A DNA stretch of 64,000 nucleotides from Empedobacter sp036647415 (GCF_036647415.1 NZ_JAVXKG010000001.1:1-64000); one strand, 5' to 3'; counted from the stretch's first letter, positions 16,678-26,119 are shown. Notes: a model not told the origin generated them from the letters alone. Translations and numbers: made by a program.

Positions 16678-17946
16678 ATGCTAGTAGTTTCTTACATTCA
16701 AGAAAACAAAGATCGTGTAATTGAAGGACTTAAAAAACGTAACTTCAAAAACTTAAATCTTGTTGATGAAGTTTTAACTGTTGATGAACTTCGTCGTAAA
16801 ACTCAATTTGAATTGGATAATATATTAGCTGAATCCAACAAATTAGCAAAAGAAATTGGTAATTTGTTTAAAGATGGAAGATCGGAAGAGGCTAATGAAT
16901 TAAAAAATAAAACTGTTGATTTAAAAACACAATCAAAAGAGTTACAAGATTTATTATCTGTTTACGAAAACTCCGTTAAAGAGATTTTATATCAAATTCC
17001 TAATGTACCGAATGAAAGCGTAAAAGCTGGTAAAGATGCGGAAGACAATGAAATTGTTTTTGAATATGGTGATGCTATTGCCAAACCAAACAATATGCCT
17101 CATTGGGATCTTGCTAAAAAATTCGATATTATTGATTTTGAATTAGGTGTTAAAATTACTGGTGCTGGTTTTCCTGTATATAAAGGAAAAGGTGCTCGTT
17201 TGCAACGTGCCTTAATTCAATTTTTCTTAGATACAAACGCAGATGCTGGTTATACAGAAATTGTACCTCCATTCGTTGTAAATGAGGCTTCTGGATATGG
17301 AACTGGACAATTACCAGATAAAGAAGGACAGATGTATTATATTGGAGAAGATGATTTGTATCTAATCCCAACATCTGAAATTCCTGTAACAAATATTTAC
17401 CGCGATGTGTTGGTAAAAGCTGAGGAATTACCAATTACATTGACAGCATATTCTCCATGTTTCCGTCGCGAAGCTGGTTCTTATGGAAAGGACGTAAGAG
17501 GTTTGAACCGTTTGCACCAATTTGAAAAAGTAGAAATTGTACGCATCGAAAAGCCAGAAAATTCTTATGCTGCATTGGACTCAATGGTAGAACATGTAAA
17601 AGGATTGTTGGAAGCGTTAGAATTACCTTACCGTATTTTGAGACTTTGTGGTGGAGATACAGGTTTTGCTTCTGCAATAACGTATGATTTTGAAGTTTTT
17701 TCGGAAGCACAAGAAAAATGGTTAGAAGTTTCTTCTGTTTCTAATTTTGAAACATTTCAAACAAATCGTTTAAAATTACGTTACAAAGACGAAAATGGAA
17801 CGCAATTAGCACACAGTTTAAATGGTTCTGCTTTGGCTTTACCACGAATTTTAGCTTCTATTTTAGAGAATCATCAGCTTGCTGATGGAACAGTAAAAAT
17901 ACCAAAAGCTTTACAGCCTTATACTCGTTTTGAGATTTTAGATTAA
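16678..17946 (+). CDS. serS: Seryl-tRNA synthetase
   Basis: A class II aminoacyl-tRNA synthetase that charges tRNA-Ser and tRNA-Sec-type substrates. The N-terminal long antiparallel coiled coil (about residues 25-110) binds the tRNA long arm. Motif 2 reads FRREAGSYGKDVRGLNRLHQFEKVE in part, and motif 3 is in NGSALALPRILASILENHQ. TSEIP at about residue 229 is the serine-binding TxE loop. The 422 residues match the bacterial form. It is a single gene with its own promoter and terminator. Confidence 0.96.
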   Translation: MLVVSYIQENKDRVIEGLKKRNFKNLNLVDEVLTVDELRRKTQFELDNILAESNKLAKEIGNLFKDGRSEEANELKNKTVDLKTQSKELQDLLSVYENSVKEILYQIPNVPNESVKAGKDAEDNEIVFEYGDAIAKPNNMPHWDLAKKFDIIDFELGVKITGAGFPVYKGKGARLQRALIQFFLDTNADAGYTEIVPPFVVNEASGYGTGQLPDKEGQMYYIGEDDLYLIPTSEIPVTNIYRDVLVKAEELPITLTAYSPCFRREAGSYGKDVRGLNRLHQFEKVEIVRIEKPENSYAALDSMVEHVKGLLEALELPYRILRLCGGDTGFASAITYDFEVFSEAQEKWLEVSSVSNFETFQTNRLKLRYKDENGTQLAHSLNGSALALPRILASILENHQLADGTVKIPKALQPYTRFEILD

Positions 17947-17966
17947 TAAATAATCTTACATATAAA

Positions 17967-17997
17967 AGAAAAGCTCGAGAAATTCTCGAGCTTTTTA
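17967..17997 (+). terminator. Terminator of serS
   Basis: AAAAGCTCGAGA/TCTCGAGCTTTT with a three-base loop, followed by T residues, lies 20 bases after the serS stop. It can also act for the convergent rfbD gene. Confidence 0.88.
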
Positions 17998-18017
17998 TTT
18001 GGTTTAAAATTTAGATT

Positions 18018-18872
18018 TTATACTAAATGTTTTAATTCTTGCTTTAAACTTTCTTCCCAATTCGGAACATCAACTTGATATATTTCTTTGATTTTTGTTT
18101 TATCTAATAAACTATATGCTGGTCGTTTTGCTTTTGTTGGATAAGCAGAAGAATCTACAGAATTAATCTCTATTGAAGAACCTGAAAATTCTTTAATTTT
18201 TTGTGCAAATTCAAACCAAGAGCATTCTCCTTCGTTAGAATAATTAAAAATTCCAAACGTTAGTTCATCCTTCGAAATAATATCTAAAATTGCTTTTGCC
18301 AAATCTAATGCATTTGTTGGCGAACCAATTTGATCAGATACCACAGACAACGAATCTTTCTCATTAAACAATCTAAGCATTGTTTTAACGAAGTTATTTG
18401 CAAATCTTGAGTATACCCAAGCTGTACGTAAAATAATTGTTTGGGAATTGTTATTTAAAGCAAACTCCTCTCCTTGCAATTTTGTTTCACCATAAACACC
18501 AATCGGATTTGTTTGATCTGTTTCCAAGCGAGGTTTAGCCTCTGTTCCATCAAAAACATAGTCTGTTGAAACATGTATAAAAGGAATATTTTTTTCTGCT
18601 GTAATTTTAGCTAAATATTCCACAGCTTTTGCATTCACTAAAAATGCTTTTTCTTGATCATCTTCTGCTTTATCAACTGCTGTGTAAGCTGCACAATTTA
18701 CAACAAAATCAAAATTCTTATCTTCAAAATAAGTCTTTATCAATTCTAGATTTGTAATATCCAACTGATCTTGTGTTGCAAAAAAGCATTCAATTTCTTT
18801 ATAATTTTTAGATTGTTCTAAAACAGATTGTCCTAGTTGTCCATTTGCTCCGGTGATTAATATTTTCTTCAT
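18018..18872 (-). CDS. rfbD: dTDP-4-dehydrorhamnose reductase
   Basis: A short-chain-dehydrogenase-like enzyme for the last step of dTDP-L-rhamnose synthesis. The start at 18872 (MKKILITGANGQLGQSV) is chosen over an upstream ATG at 18890 that lies in the preceding terminator. The Rossmann motif GANGQLG, the VNCAAYTAVDKAE segment, STDYVFDG and the catalytic YGETK (Tyr-x3-Lys) are present. The 284-residue length is normal. The other rml genes are not in the window. It is the last gene of the minus-strand block after the Skp genes, and a hairpin separates it from them. Confidence 0.92.
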   Translation of the reverse strand: MKKILITGANGQLGQSVLEQSKNYKEIECFFATQDQLDITNLELIKTYFEDKNFDFVVNCAAYTAVDKAEDDQEKAFLVNAKAVEYLAKITAEKNIPFIHVSTDYVFDGTEAKPRLETDQTNPIGVYGETKLQGEEFALNNNSQTIILRTAWVYSRFANNFVKTMLRLFNEKDSLSVVSDQIGSPTNALDLAKAILDIISKDELTFGIFNYSNEGECSWFEFAQKIKEFSGSSIEINSVDSSAYPTKAKRPAYSLLDKTKIKEIYQVDVPNWEESLKQELKHLV

Positions 18873-18878
18873 AGATAT

Positions 18879-18905
18879 AAAAAAAGCCACTAAAATAGTG
18901 GCTTA
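18879..18905 (-). terminator. Terminator between the Skp gene and rfbD
   Basis: On the minus strand AGCCACTA/TAGTGGCT pairs around TTT, followed by T6. The T run ends only about seven bases before the rfbD ATG, so rfbD must rely on read-through or a promoter overlapping this hairpin. Confidence 0.8.
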
Positions 18906-18928
18906 AAGATATTAATAAAAATGGATTA

Positions 18929-19444
18929 TTATAATCCTAATTCTTTTTTAACGTCGTTAAATAAATCGTAACCTCCGTTTTTGTAAACTAATACACCTGC
19001 AGGTAAAACATATTTAATTCCTTTTTTAGCAGCAACAGAATTGATTGCTTCCATTACTCTTTTTTCGATAGGCTCCATTAAAGCTTTTTCTTTTGCAGCC
19101 ATTTCTTCTTGTGCAGCTTTAGCGTAACTTTCGTATTTTTTTTGTAATTCTTGCTCTTTTTCTTGGTATTTATTAGCAGCAATTAACTTTTGTGCTTCTT
19201 CTTGAGATTTACCAGCTAAGTCTTTTTGAGCAGTTTCCATAAATGTTTTGTACTCTCCTTGTAATGCTGCAATCTTATCTTGGTGTTTTTTACCAAGTAC
19301 TTCTAAATCAGCTTCAGCTTTTTTGTAAGCTGGCATTGCATCAATCACGGCTTGTGTATCAATATGAGCTAATTCTTGTGCGAAAGTTAAAACGCTACCA
19401 AAAACCATCATTGTAAATACAGCTATCAATCTAATTTGTTTCAT
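18929..19444 (-). CDS. OmpH/Skp-family periplasmic chaperone (second copy)
   Basis: A 171-residue protein with a signal peptide ending near LTFAQ, followed by the Skp-type beginning LAHIDTQAVIDAMPAYKKAE. A long Lys/Glu/Ala-rich coiled coil (about 40-130) and the C-terminal GIKYVLPAGVLVYKNGGYDL strand follow. Skp trimers carry unfolded outer-membrane proteins through the periplasm. It lies directly downstream of a related Skp-like gene and bamA, all on the minus strand, the usual outer-membrane assembly cluster. The two copies differ in length and tail and probably formed by old duplication. Confidence 0.9.
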   Translation of the reverse strand: MKQIRLIAVFTMMVFGSVLTFAQELAHIDTQAVIDAMPAYKKAEADLEVLGKKHQDKIAALQGEYKTFMETAQKDLAGKSQEEAQKLIAANKYQEKEQELQKKYESYAKAAQEEMAAKEKALMEPIEKRVMEAINSVAAKKGIKYVLPAGVLVYKNGGYDLFNDVKKELGL

Positions 19445-19477
19445 TTTCTAGTTTGTTTATTAAATTATTTTCTTGTT

Positions 19478-20068
19478 TTATTTCTTATTCTTAGACGTTG
19501 ACGTCCCTTTTGTATTGCTATTGCTATTCTTATTTGTATTATTTCGTTGTTCTTTTAACTCTGGTTTTAGAGTTTGTAAAACTTCACGACTAATATCAAA
19601 TTTTGGATCTGTATAAATCATTATCAAATCGCTTCCTTTATCAAATACAAAACTATATCCTCTTTTATCTGCAACTTCTTTTGTTGCATTGTAAATCTGG
19701 TCTTGTAATGGCTTTACCATTGATCTTCGTAAATTTACTAAATCTCCAGTTGGCCCATAACGTTTGTCTTGTAAAGATTTTACAGCTTGAACCTCTTCCG
19801 CAAGCTTTTTTTCTTGCTCTTTTACTTGTTCGGCTGTTAACAAAATCTTTTCAGCTTCAAATTCGGCTTGTAATTTAGCTAAATTTTCTTGTTTTTGCTG
19901 AATTTCTTTTTGCCAAGACTCTGTTTGCGATTTTAATCTACTTTGCGATGATGTATATTCTGGTAAATTTTCTAAAATATACTGTGAATCGACGTAACAA
20001 AATTTTTGGGCAAATGTAAAACTTGCTAATCCAAGAAACAATGCTATAAAACTAATCCATTTTTTCAT
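19478..20068 (-). CDS. OmpH/Skp-family periplasmic chaperone (first copy)
   Basis: A 196-residue secreted protein. The signal peptide ends at ASFTFAQ, followed by FCYVDSQYILENLPEY, the OmpH/Skp start motif, a coiled-coil arm region rich in Lys/Glu/Gln (about 40-110), and GYSFVFDKGSDLIMIYTDP as the C-terminal strand. Unlike its neighbour it ends with a low-complexity tail of Asn, Ser, Thr and Lys (about the last 25 residues). It sits between bamA (57 bases upstream) and the second Skp gene (33 bases downstream). Its role in outer-membrane protein transport is inferred from family and position. Confidence 0.9.
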   Translation of the reverse strand: MKKWISFIALFLGLASFTFAQKFCYVDSQYILENLPEYTSSQSRLKSQTESWQKEIQQKQENLAKLQAEFEAEKILLTAEQVKEQEKKLAEEVQAVKSLQDKRYGPTGDLVNLRRSMVKPLQDQIYNATKEVADKRGYSFVFDKGSDLIMIYTDPKFDISREVLQTLKPELKEQRNNTNKNSNSNTKGTSTSKNKK

Positions 20069-20125
20069 ATTCTTATTGTGTTAATTCTAAAATTATGCCA
20101 AAACGTTTGGTAAATTATAAAACGA

Positions 20126-22648
20126 TTAGAATTGTTGTCCGATAATAAAGTGAGTTTGCCAACCAGAACGTTCTGTTTGATTAAATCCTTTATCAAGTCC
20201 ATATCCAAAATCAAATCCTAATAATCCGAATGCTGGCATAAAAATACGTACACCTGCACCAACCGAACGTTTTAACTCAAACGGTTTAAACTCGCTTGTA
20301 TTGTTCCAAACATTACCACCTTCTGCAAAAGTTAACGCATAAATTTTAGCTGTTTGGCTCATTGTGATTGGGTAACGTAATTCTAACGTATATTTATTAT
20401 AGATTGTTCCTCCACCTTCTGGTGTAAGATCTCCATTTTGTCCACCTGAATTTGACGAATCTTCGTAACCTCTTAATGAGATAATTTCGCGTCCATCCAT
20501 ACGGTTATTATTTAGTCCTGTTCCACCTAAATAAAAACGCTCAAAAGGGATTGTTCCTACTTTGCGATTATATGTTCCTAAAACTCCAAATTCTCCTCCA
20601 GCTTTTAAAACTAACTTCCCTGTTAATTCTTTATAAAAATATGCTTTTGCTTTGAATTTGTAATATTCTAACCATTTAAACTTCTCTACATCAGTGATAT
20701 TTGAATAGTCTTTATTATTTATCGACGAATATGGAAAAGTCGTTGTAAAAGCTAAACTAATTTCTGATCCTGATTGTGGGAAAATTGGATCTGGACCTGC
20801 AGAATTACGTGTTAAACCAATTGTATAGTTTAAGTTGTTTGATGAACCATTTTCATATCTTAAATTACCTATTGACATTTCATAATTATTAAAATTATAA
20901 CGTTGATAAGCAATAGAATGTGATAATCTGAAATAATCATCTGGCCAAGTTAATAACTTTGTTAAACCAACTGATCCTCCTATGATATCTAATGTAGATT
21001 TTACTCCACTTGTATATCTTTGTTCATATTGAGAATAATAAATAGATGTTGATAAAGCTGTTGGGCGTTTACCACCTATCCATGGTTCTGTAAAAGAGAA
21101 ACTATAATTTTTATATCCATTACCTGCTTGTGCGCGTAAAGATAAAGACTGTCCGTCTCCCATTGGCACAGGCTTCCATGCTTTTTTATTGAATAAATTT
21201 TTGATAGAAAAGTTACCAAAAGTTAATCCCAATGTACCAATAAAAGTACCTGCTCCATATCCTCCTTGTAATTCTACTTGAGAAGATGATTTTGGTGCAA
21301 CTTTCCATTCTACATCAACTGTATTGTTTTCTGAGTTTGGCTGAATATCTGGTACAATTTGCGTTGGCTCTAAGTAACCTAAACCAGCTAACTCCATCAT
21401 TGTACGTCTAATGTCTGATTTAGAAAATAAATCGCCTGGTTTTGTACGTAACTCACGGTATAAGATATGATCGTGAGCTTCTGTATTACCATTAATGATT
21501 ACTTTGTTTAAAGTTGCCTGTACTCCTTCATAAATTTTGATATCTAAATCAATTGTATCATTTTTTACACTTTTTTCGACAGGAATTGCTCTTGCAAACA
21601 AATAACCTCTATCCATATAAAGAGTAGAAATATCATCATCTTTTTCCGAACCAGAAACCTTTTTATTGATACCTACAGCATCATAACGATCACCTGTTTT
21701 ATATGAAAAAATACGTTGTAATTGCTCTGAAGTAAATATTGAGTTACCAGAAAAAGTTACATTACCTAAGTAATATGGTTTTCCTTCATCTATTTTAACT
21801 TTTACGATAAGGTTTTTATCGTCTACTTTTTGAATTTCTTGTGAAACAATTTTCGCATCTCTAAAACCTACAGACTTGTATTCTTCTACTACTGTTTTTA
21901 AATCCTCTTGATACTTTTCAGGAATCATCTTAGATGACTTGAAAACATTTATAGATTTACGTTTTGTATTTTTAAAGCCTTTTTTACGTAAACGTGCCGC
22001 AGTTAAATTTGTATTTCCCTCAAAAACAATGTCTTTAATTTTTACACGTTCTCCTTTCGATACATTTAAAGTAAGATTCTCTTCCTCTTCTTTACCAGCT
22101 ACTGGTTGACGTTCTACAGCAATTGTAGAGTTCGGAAAACCTTTACCTGTGTAATAATCTTTGATTTTATTACGCGTAGTATTGATTAAACTTTGTGTAA
22201 TTTTTACACCTGGGTTTAATTTATTTTGTTTGATTAAATCTTCGCGTTGCGATTTTTTAACCCCATTAATTTTGATTTCACCTAAACTTGGAACAGATGT
22301 TACAGCTAATTCTAAAGTAACTTGGTCACCTTCTATTTTAGCTACATACAAATCAATATCCGAAAATAAATTTGATCTCCATAATTTTTTTACTGCATTG
22401 TTTACTTTTGTTCCTGGCAATTCTATTTCTTCGCCAATCGCAAAACCTGCATAACGGATAATTTGGTTTTTAGAGAATTTGGTATCTCCTGTTACAAGAA
22501 CATCTTTTAGTTTAAATGTTTTTGCATTTGCATAATCTATAACAAAATTATCTTGTTGAGTTGAATCAATGTTTTTAGTAGAGTCGACTACTTGCGCGTG
22601 TGCCATATAAGCACCTAGCATGCACATTGTCCAAAAAATTTTCTTCAT
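20126..22648 (-). CDS. bamA: Outer-membrane protein assembly factor BamA
   Basis: The 840-residue core of the beta-barrel assembly machine. After a signal peptide (cleavage near AYMAHAQ) there is an extended acidic N-terminal stretch, then tandem POTRA domains (about residues 45-450). One shows LGNVTFSGNSIFTSEQL and a later one LNKVIINGNTEAHDHILYRELRTKPGD. The 16-strand barrel fills the rest, with the conserved FYLGGTGLNNN and ISLRGY region, and the last residue is Phe in the closing strand (FIIGQQF). It lies 20 bases downstream of uppS and upstream of two Skp genes, a conserved Bacteroidota order that links envelope synthesis and outer-membrane assembly. Confidence 0.96.
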   Translation of the reverse strand: MKKIFWTMCMLGAYMAHAQVVDSTKNIDSTQQDNFVIDYANAKTFKLKDVLVTGDTKFSKNQIIRYAGFAIGEEIELPGTKVNNAVKKLWRSNLFSDIDLYVAKIEGDQVTLELAVTSVPSLGEIKINGVKKSQREDLIKQNKLNPGVKITQSLINTTRNKIKDYYTGKGFPNSTIAVERQPVAGKEEEENLTLNVSKGERVKIKDIVFEGNTNLTAARLRKKGFKNTKRKSINVFKSSKMIPEKYQEDLKTVVEEYKSVGFRDAKIVSQEIQKVDDKNLIVKVKIDEGKPYYLGNVTFSGNSIFTSEQLQRIFSYKTGDRYDAVGINKKVSGSEKDDDISTLYMDRGYLFARAIPVEKSVKNDTIDLDIKIYEGVQATLNKVIINGNTEAHDHILYRELRTKPGDLFSKSDIRRTMMELAGLGYLEPTQIVPDIQPNSENNTVDVEWKVAPKSSSQVELQGGYGAGTFIGTLGLTFGNFSIKNLFNKKAWKPVPMGDGQSLSLRAQAGNGYKNYSFSFTEPWIGGKRPTALSTSIYYSQYEQRYTSGVKSTLDIIGGSVGLTKLLTWPDDYFRLSHSIAYQRYNFNNYEMSIGNLRYENGSSNNLNYTIGLTRNSAGPDPIFPQSGSEISLAFTTTFPYSSINNKDYSNITDVEKFKWLEYYKFKAKAYFYKELTGKLVLKAGGEFGVLGTYNRKVGTIPFERFYLGGTGLNNNRMDGREIISLRGYEDSSNSGGQNGDLTPEGGGTIYNKYTLELRYPITMSQTAKIYALTFAEGGNVWNNTSEFKPFELKRSVGAGVRIFMPAFGLLGFDFGYGLDKGFNQTERSGWQTHFIIGQQF

Positions 22649-22668
22649 AATCCTCTGTTTCAGTTCGA

Positions 22669-23418
22669 TTAGTTCGTTAATTGCTCGCTTATTTTACCAA
22701 ATCTGCGTTCGCGGTTTTGATAATTTAAAATGGCTTTATAAAATTCTTCTTCATTAAAATCAGGCCAAAGAACTTCTGTAAAATATAATTCTGCATAGGC
22801 AATTTGCCATAACAAAAAATTACTGATACGTGTTTCTCCGCTCGTTCTAATCATTAGATCTACCATAGGTAAATCGTGAGTATATAGGTTTTTGTGAACT
22901 AATTCTTCATTAAAATCTTGATCAGTTATTTCACCTTCTTTATACTGATGTGCAATTGTTTTTATTGCACTTAATAATTCTTCTTTAGAACCATAACTTA
23001 ATGCCAAGGTTAATACACATCCTGTATTATCTTTGGTTAATTCCATTGCTTCTGTTAAGTCTTTGTTGGCTTTACGAGGTAATTTTGACATATCGCCAAT
23101 TACATTTAATCGAATACCATTTTTATGAAGTTCTTTTATTTCATTTTTGATAGCAGAACTCAATAAAGTCATTAAAACTGTAACTTCAAGCTTTGGACGA
23201 TTCCAATTTTCTGTAGAAAAAGCATAAAGTGTAAGATATTGTATTCCTAATTTTCGGCAAGTTTCTATAGAAGAGCGTACTGCTCCTAAAGCGCTTTTGT
23301 GGCCAAAAGTTCTTTCTTTTCCATTCTTCTTTGCCCATCTCCCGTTACCATCCATAATGATGGCTACGTGATTAGGTAAATTATCCTTATCTATTTGGTT
23401 TTCTAAACTAATCTCCAT
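22669..23418 (-). CDS. uppS: Isoprenyl transferase (undecaprenyl diphosphate synthase)
   Basis: A cis-prenyltransferase that makes the C55 lipid carrier for peptidoglycan and surface glycans. The start at 23418 (MEISLENQ) leaves a four-base gap to the upstream gene, while the longer frame from 23451 would overlap it. The catalytic Asp23 is in IIMDGNGRWAK. The FSTENWNRP motif and the C-terminal RTSGETRISNFLLWQ with YAELYF complete the diphosphate site. The 249 residues match the family. It lies between the DUF6089 gene and bamA. Confidence 0.94.
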   Translation of the reverse strand: MEISLENQIDKDNLPNHVAIIMDGNGRWAKKNGKERTFGHKSALGAVRSSIETCRKLGIQYLTLYAFSTENWNRPKLEVTVLMTLLSSAIKNEIKELHKNGIRLNVIGDMSKLPRKANKDLTEAMELTKDNTGCVLTLALSYGSKEELLSAIKTIAHQYKEGEITDQDFNEELVHKNLYTHDLPMVDLMIRTSGETRISNFLLWQIAYAELYFTEVLWPDFNEEEFYKAILNYQNRERRFGKISEQLTN

Positions 23419-23422
23419 TTTT

Positions 23423-24196
23423 TTAATCGCAATAACATGCAGGTCGACCAAAACTATATGTTAAGGTTAATCCTGATATAACATACCAATCTTTATTAGA
23501 CATGTTTCCAAATTGTCTTTTATCAAATTCTGATTGAGGTAAAGTTCCATCTGCAATTGCATTGTTAAAATTGTCTGTAAACTTTCCTGTATTATAATCT
23601 AAATAATCTGAACCTGTATAACGTATACCTGTCTCAAATGATAAAATCCAACTATAATTAAATCTAAATTTATACCCAACCCCAAAAGGAATCGATAAAT
23701 TTGTATTGTATTTTGTTTTTTCTATAATCTGACTTTCTGTCTCATTATAATCGTATTCTTTTCCTTTTGATGAAAAAGCGCCTACTCCAAAAAATAAATA
23801 AGGAGATTGTGCAGATTCTTGATCATCATTGATACTAAAGAAATTATACTCGAACATTAAAGATCCTTCTACAATAGTATTTCTGAAATTTTTATTTCTA
23901 TCTATTTTATATTGCTCTTTTGAACGGTGATCGCTAGCGCCTACTTTAGAATAAGATATATTCGCTCTAAACCCCATATATGGATTTATATTAAAACGAT
24001 ATAAACCTCCTATAGAAATCGGCAAAAAAATCTTCCCAGTTGGTTCTGTTTTTGTTGGAAACGGATTGATATAACTAGCCTTACCTATATCTCCAATCAC
24101 ATTTGCTCCACCTGCAAAAACTCCGAGTTCGTGTCTTTGCGCAAAAATCATTTGCGAAGTACACAGTATAAAAACGAACAAAAATAATCTTCTCAT
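23423..24196 (-). CDS. DUF6089-type outer-membrane beta-barrel protein
   Basis: A 257-residue protein starting MRRLFLFVFILCTSQMIFAQ, a good signal peptide, so the start at 24196 is used rather than 24250, which lies on the promoter. The mature part starts RHELGVFAGGANVIGDIG and alternates aromatic and polar residues in strands (YRFNINPYMGFRANISYSKVG, FGVGYKFRFNYSWILSFETGIRYTG in pieces), typical of a small barrel. The gene is recognised as the family regularly placed between nadK and uppS in Bacteroidota. Its function is unknown. An envelope-assembly role is suggested only by the neighbours. Confidence 0.82.
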   Translation of the reverse strand: MRRLFLFVFILCTSQMIFAQRHELGVFAGGANVIGDIGKASYINPFPTKTEPTGKIFLPISIGGLYRFNINPYMGFRANISYSKVGASDHRSKEQYKIDRNKNFRNTIVEGSLMFEYNFFSINDDQESAQSPYLFFGVGAFSSKGKEYDYNETESQIIEKTKYNTNLSIPFGVGYKFRFNYSWILSFETGIRYTGSDYLDYNTGKFTDNFNNAIADGTLPQSEFDKRQFGNMSNKDWYVISGLTLTYSFGRPACYCD

Positions 24197-24247
24197 GTAT
24201 TCTGTTATTTTTTCGGCTTTTGCTATTAGATATCTATTAAATTCGAA

Positions 24248-24255
24248 CAAATATA
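24248..24255 (-). promoter_or_regulatory. -7 box upstream of the DUF6089-uppS-bamA block
   Basis: TATATTTG on the minus strand fits the -7 consensus and gives a leader of about 48 bases to the ATG at 24196. It could drive the whole DUF6089-uppS-bamA-skp block. The nearest TTG is 14 bases upstream, closer than usual. Confidence 0.5.
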
Positions 24256-24314
24256 AACAAAAGTCAATTCAACGTAACTGATTTAACAAAAATTAAGAAG
24301 TTTTATTGTAAATT

Positions 24315-25199
24315 TTAATTTCTTTTATCAGATCCCCAAAGCATTTTTTCCCTCAAAGTTGTGAAATAAGTCGCGTCAACAGCCTCAACAATTAATATTT
24401 TGAAGTCAGCTTTTGTTATTGTCAACTCTACGTCAGTTGTTAAAGGAAAGTTACGAGAATCTAATGATAAGAAATACTCGTTGGCACGGCTTCGTATTTT
24501 TAAGTCAATTTTCGCATCTTCTGACACAACTAATGGACGTACATTTAGATTATGTGGCGCAACTGGTGTAATTACAAAATTTTGATTGGATGGATGTACA
24601 ATTGGTCCGCCGCAACTTAATGAATAACCTGTAGATCCTGTTGGTGTTGAAATAATCAACCCATCTGACCAAAAAGAATTAAGAAATTCGTTATCCAAAT
24701 ATGTATCAACAGTAATCATACTTGTTGTTTCACGGCGTACAACTGTTACTTCATTAATGGCAAAATTATTCTCTATTTCTACTCCATCACTACGTTTTAC
24801 AGTTAACAAAGTACGTGGAATAATAGTAAAATCATCACTAAAAAAACTATCCATTTGCTCCAACAATACACTCTTATTAATTGTTGCAAGAAAACCTAAA
24901 CGTCCGGTATTTACACCGATAATAGGAATCATCGAGTCCTGAATAAATGTTGTTGCAGAAAGTATTGTTCCATCTCCACCGAAACTGAACATAAATTTTA
25001 CTGATTTGTCTAAATCTTCGTAAGATGAGTATGTTTCGATATGATCTAACTTAATGTCAGTCGAATCTTTTAAAATTTCTAAAAAATTCTTTTCTACACA
25101 ATAAGAAATCTCTTTTTGAGCTAAATAATTAAGAAAAGGTGTGATAATATCAACTAAAGACGTACTTGTTTTTTGTCCAAAAAGTGCAACTTTTATCAT
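24315..25199 (-). CDS. nadK: NAD kinase
   Basis: A 294-residue ATP-dependent kinase that makes NADP. The glycine-rich GGDGT motif (in FSFGGDGTILSA) carries the catalytic Asp, followed by GVNTGRLGFLA. The NE-type motif is in NNFAINEVTV, and STPTGSTGYSLSCGGPIVHP lies in the C-terminal lobe. The start codon overlaps the stop of the upstream CBS gene by one base, indicating coupled translation. A 64-base-plus gap separates it from DUF6089. Confidence 0.95.
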   Translation of the reverse strand: MIKVALFGQKTSTSLVDIITPFLNYLAQKEISYCVEKNFLEILKDSTDIKLDHIETYSSYEDLDKSVKFMFSFGGDGTILSATTFIQDSMIPIIGVNTGRLGFLATINKSVLLEQMDSFFSDDFTIIPRTLLTVKRSDGVEIENNFAINEVTVVRRETTSMITVDTYLDNEFLNSFWSDGLIISTPTGSTGYSLSCGGPIVHPSNQNFVITPVAPHNLNVRPLVVSEDAKIDLKIRSRANEYFLSLDSRNFPLTTDVELTITKADFKILIVEAVDATYFTTLREKMLWGSDKRN

Positions 25200-25855
25200 T
25201 AGGTATTCATATATTTTAATAATTGTGCATAACGACTTTGTAGTAGTTCTTGTTTTTCGTCGTTATAAAATTTCTGAATCACTTGGTATCCATAGCGTTC
25301 AAATGTTTCGCCAATCGTCAATAAATTTGACGAACTAAATTTCAACAAAACATACGCGCTATCTTCTTTATAACCAACAATTAATATTCCTAATATTTTA
25401 CCATTATTCGCTTCTATAATATTAGAAATTGCAGTTATCGATAAATCTTTTTCTGCAATAGAAACCAACATAGAAACACCTTCTGCAGATACAAAAGGAA
25501 AATTTGCAAATGTATTTATAATATCATTTTCTGTTATCGAACCTATGTATTTAGAATGCTCGTTGATAATTGGAAGTATATTCGCTTGATTCGTGTACAT
25601 CATCTGAATAGCATCTAAAAGGGTACTAGAATCGGTAAGAAAAAAATTCTCTAAATAAGACGTATAATCAACAGTCTTATTTTCAAAAGATAACTCTATC
25701 AAATCTTCTTCAGAAATATTTCCTATAAAATCTAAACCTTTAAACATAGGCAAATGCGTCAGTTTATTCTCTTGCACAACTTCTAAAAGCTGATTGGGAG
25801 AATAACCAAACTTCCCAGGTTTTATCTCATTCGAAATATATTCAGTAATATACAT
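25199..25855 (-). CDS. CBS-domain protein
   Basis: A 218-residue soluble protein with a tandem CBS pair: the first motif around residues 5-55 (THLPMFKGLDFIGNISEEDLIEL), the second at about 70-125 (ANILPIINEHSKYIGSITENDII). A C-terminal region of about 90 residues (SMLVSIAEKDLSITAISNII...GKILGILIVGY) resembles an ACT-like fold. CBS pairs bind adenine nucleotides. Here it is coupled to nadK by a one-base overlap, so a link to NAD(P) or adenylate sensing is possible but unproven. The -7 box ends five bases before the ATG, so the mRNA may be leaderless. Confidence 0.85.
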   Translation of the reverse strand: MYITEYISNEIKPGKFGYSPNQLLEVVQENKLTHLPMFKGLDFIGNISEEDLIELSFENKTVDYTSYLENFFLTDSSTLLDAIQMMYTNQANILPIINEHSKYIGSITENDIINTFANFPFVSAEGVSMLVSIAEKDLSITAISNIIEANNGKILGILIVGYKEDSAYVLLKFSSSNLLTIGETFERYGYQVIQKFYNDEKQELLQSRYAQLLKYMNT

Positions 25856-25859
25856 GTCG

Positions 25860-25867
25860 CAAATTTA
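25860..25867 (-). promoter_or_regulatory. -7 box for the CBS-nadK operon, likely leaderless
   Basis: TAAATTTG on the minus strand ends five bases before the ATG at 25855. With the usual 4-6 base spacing to the transcript start, the mRNA would begin at or next to the start codon. Confidence 0.5.
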
Positions 25868-26091
25868 TATATTTTAATGTACTCTTTCCTATTTTTTAAT
25901 CTTGATTTAAGATTTATTTTAACAATTAAACGATTTTAACTCGCTTCATTTCAAAAGAATTGGCAAATAATATTCCAAAATAGTGGTTTAACAGAAAAAA
26001 TAATTACTCATGTAAACTACAACAAATTTGATTTACAATTTATTAAAGTAATTCTCTTCAATAATTTTTATAAAGAATGGCTTAAATTTTG

Positions 26092-26099
26092 TAGATTTG
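26092..26099 (+). promoter_or_regulatory. -7 box for the mevalonate kinase gene (TAGATTTG)
   Basis: TAGATTTG ends 21 bases before the ATG at 26120, giving a leader of about 15 bases. The remaining part of the 264-base divergent gap (25856-26119) is AT-rich and shows no further gene. Confidence 0.5.
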
Positions 26100-26119
26100 T
26101 ACAACCAATTTATCATTGA

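Noticed and set aside
19478..20068. Two Skp genes as a frameshifted single gene
   Set aside because: Both have separate signal peptides, full domains and stops, with a 33-base gap, so they are genuine paralogues.
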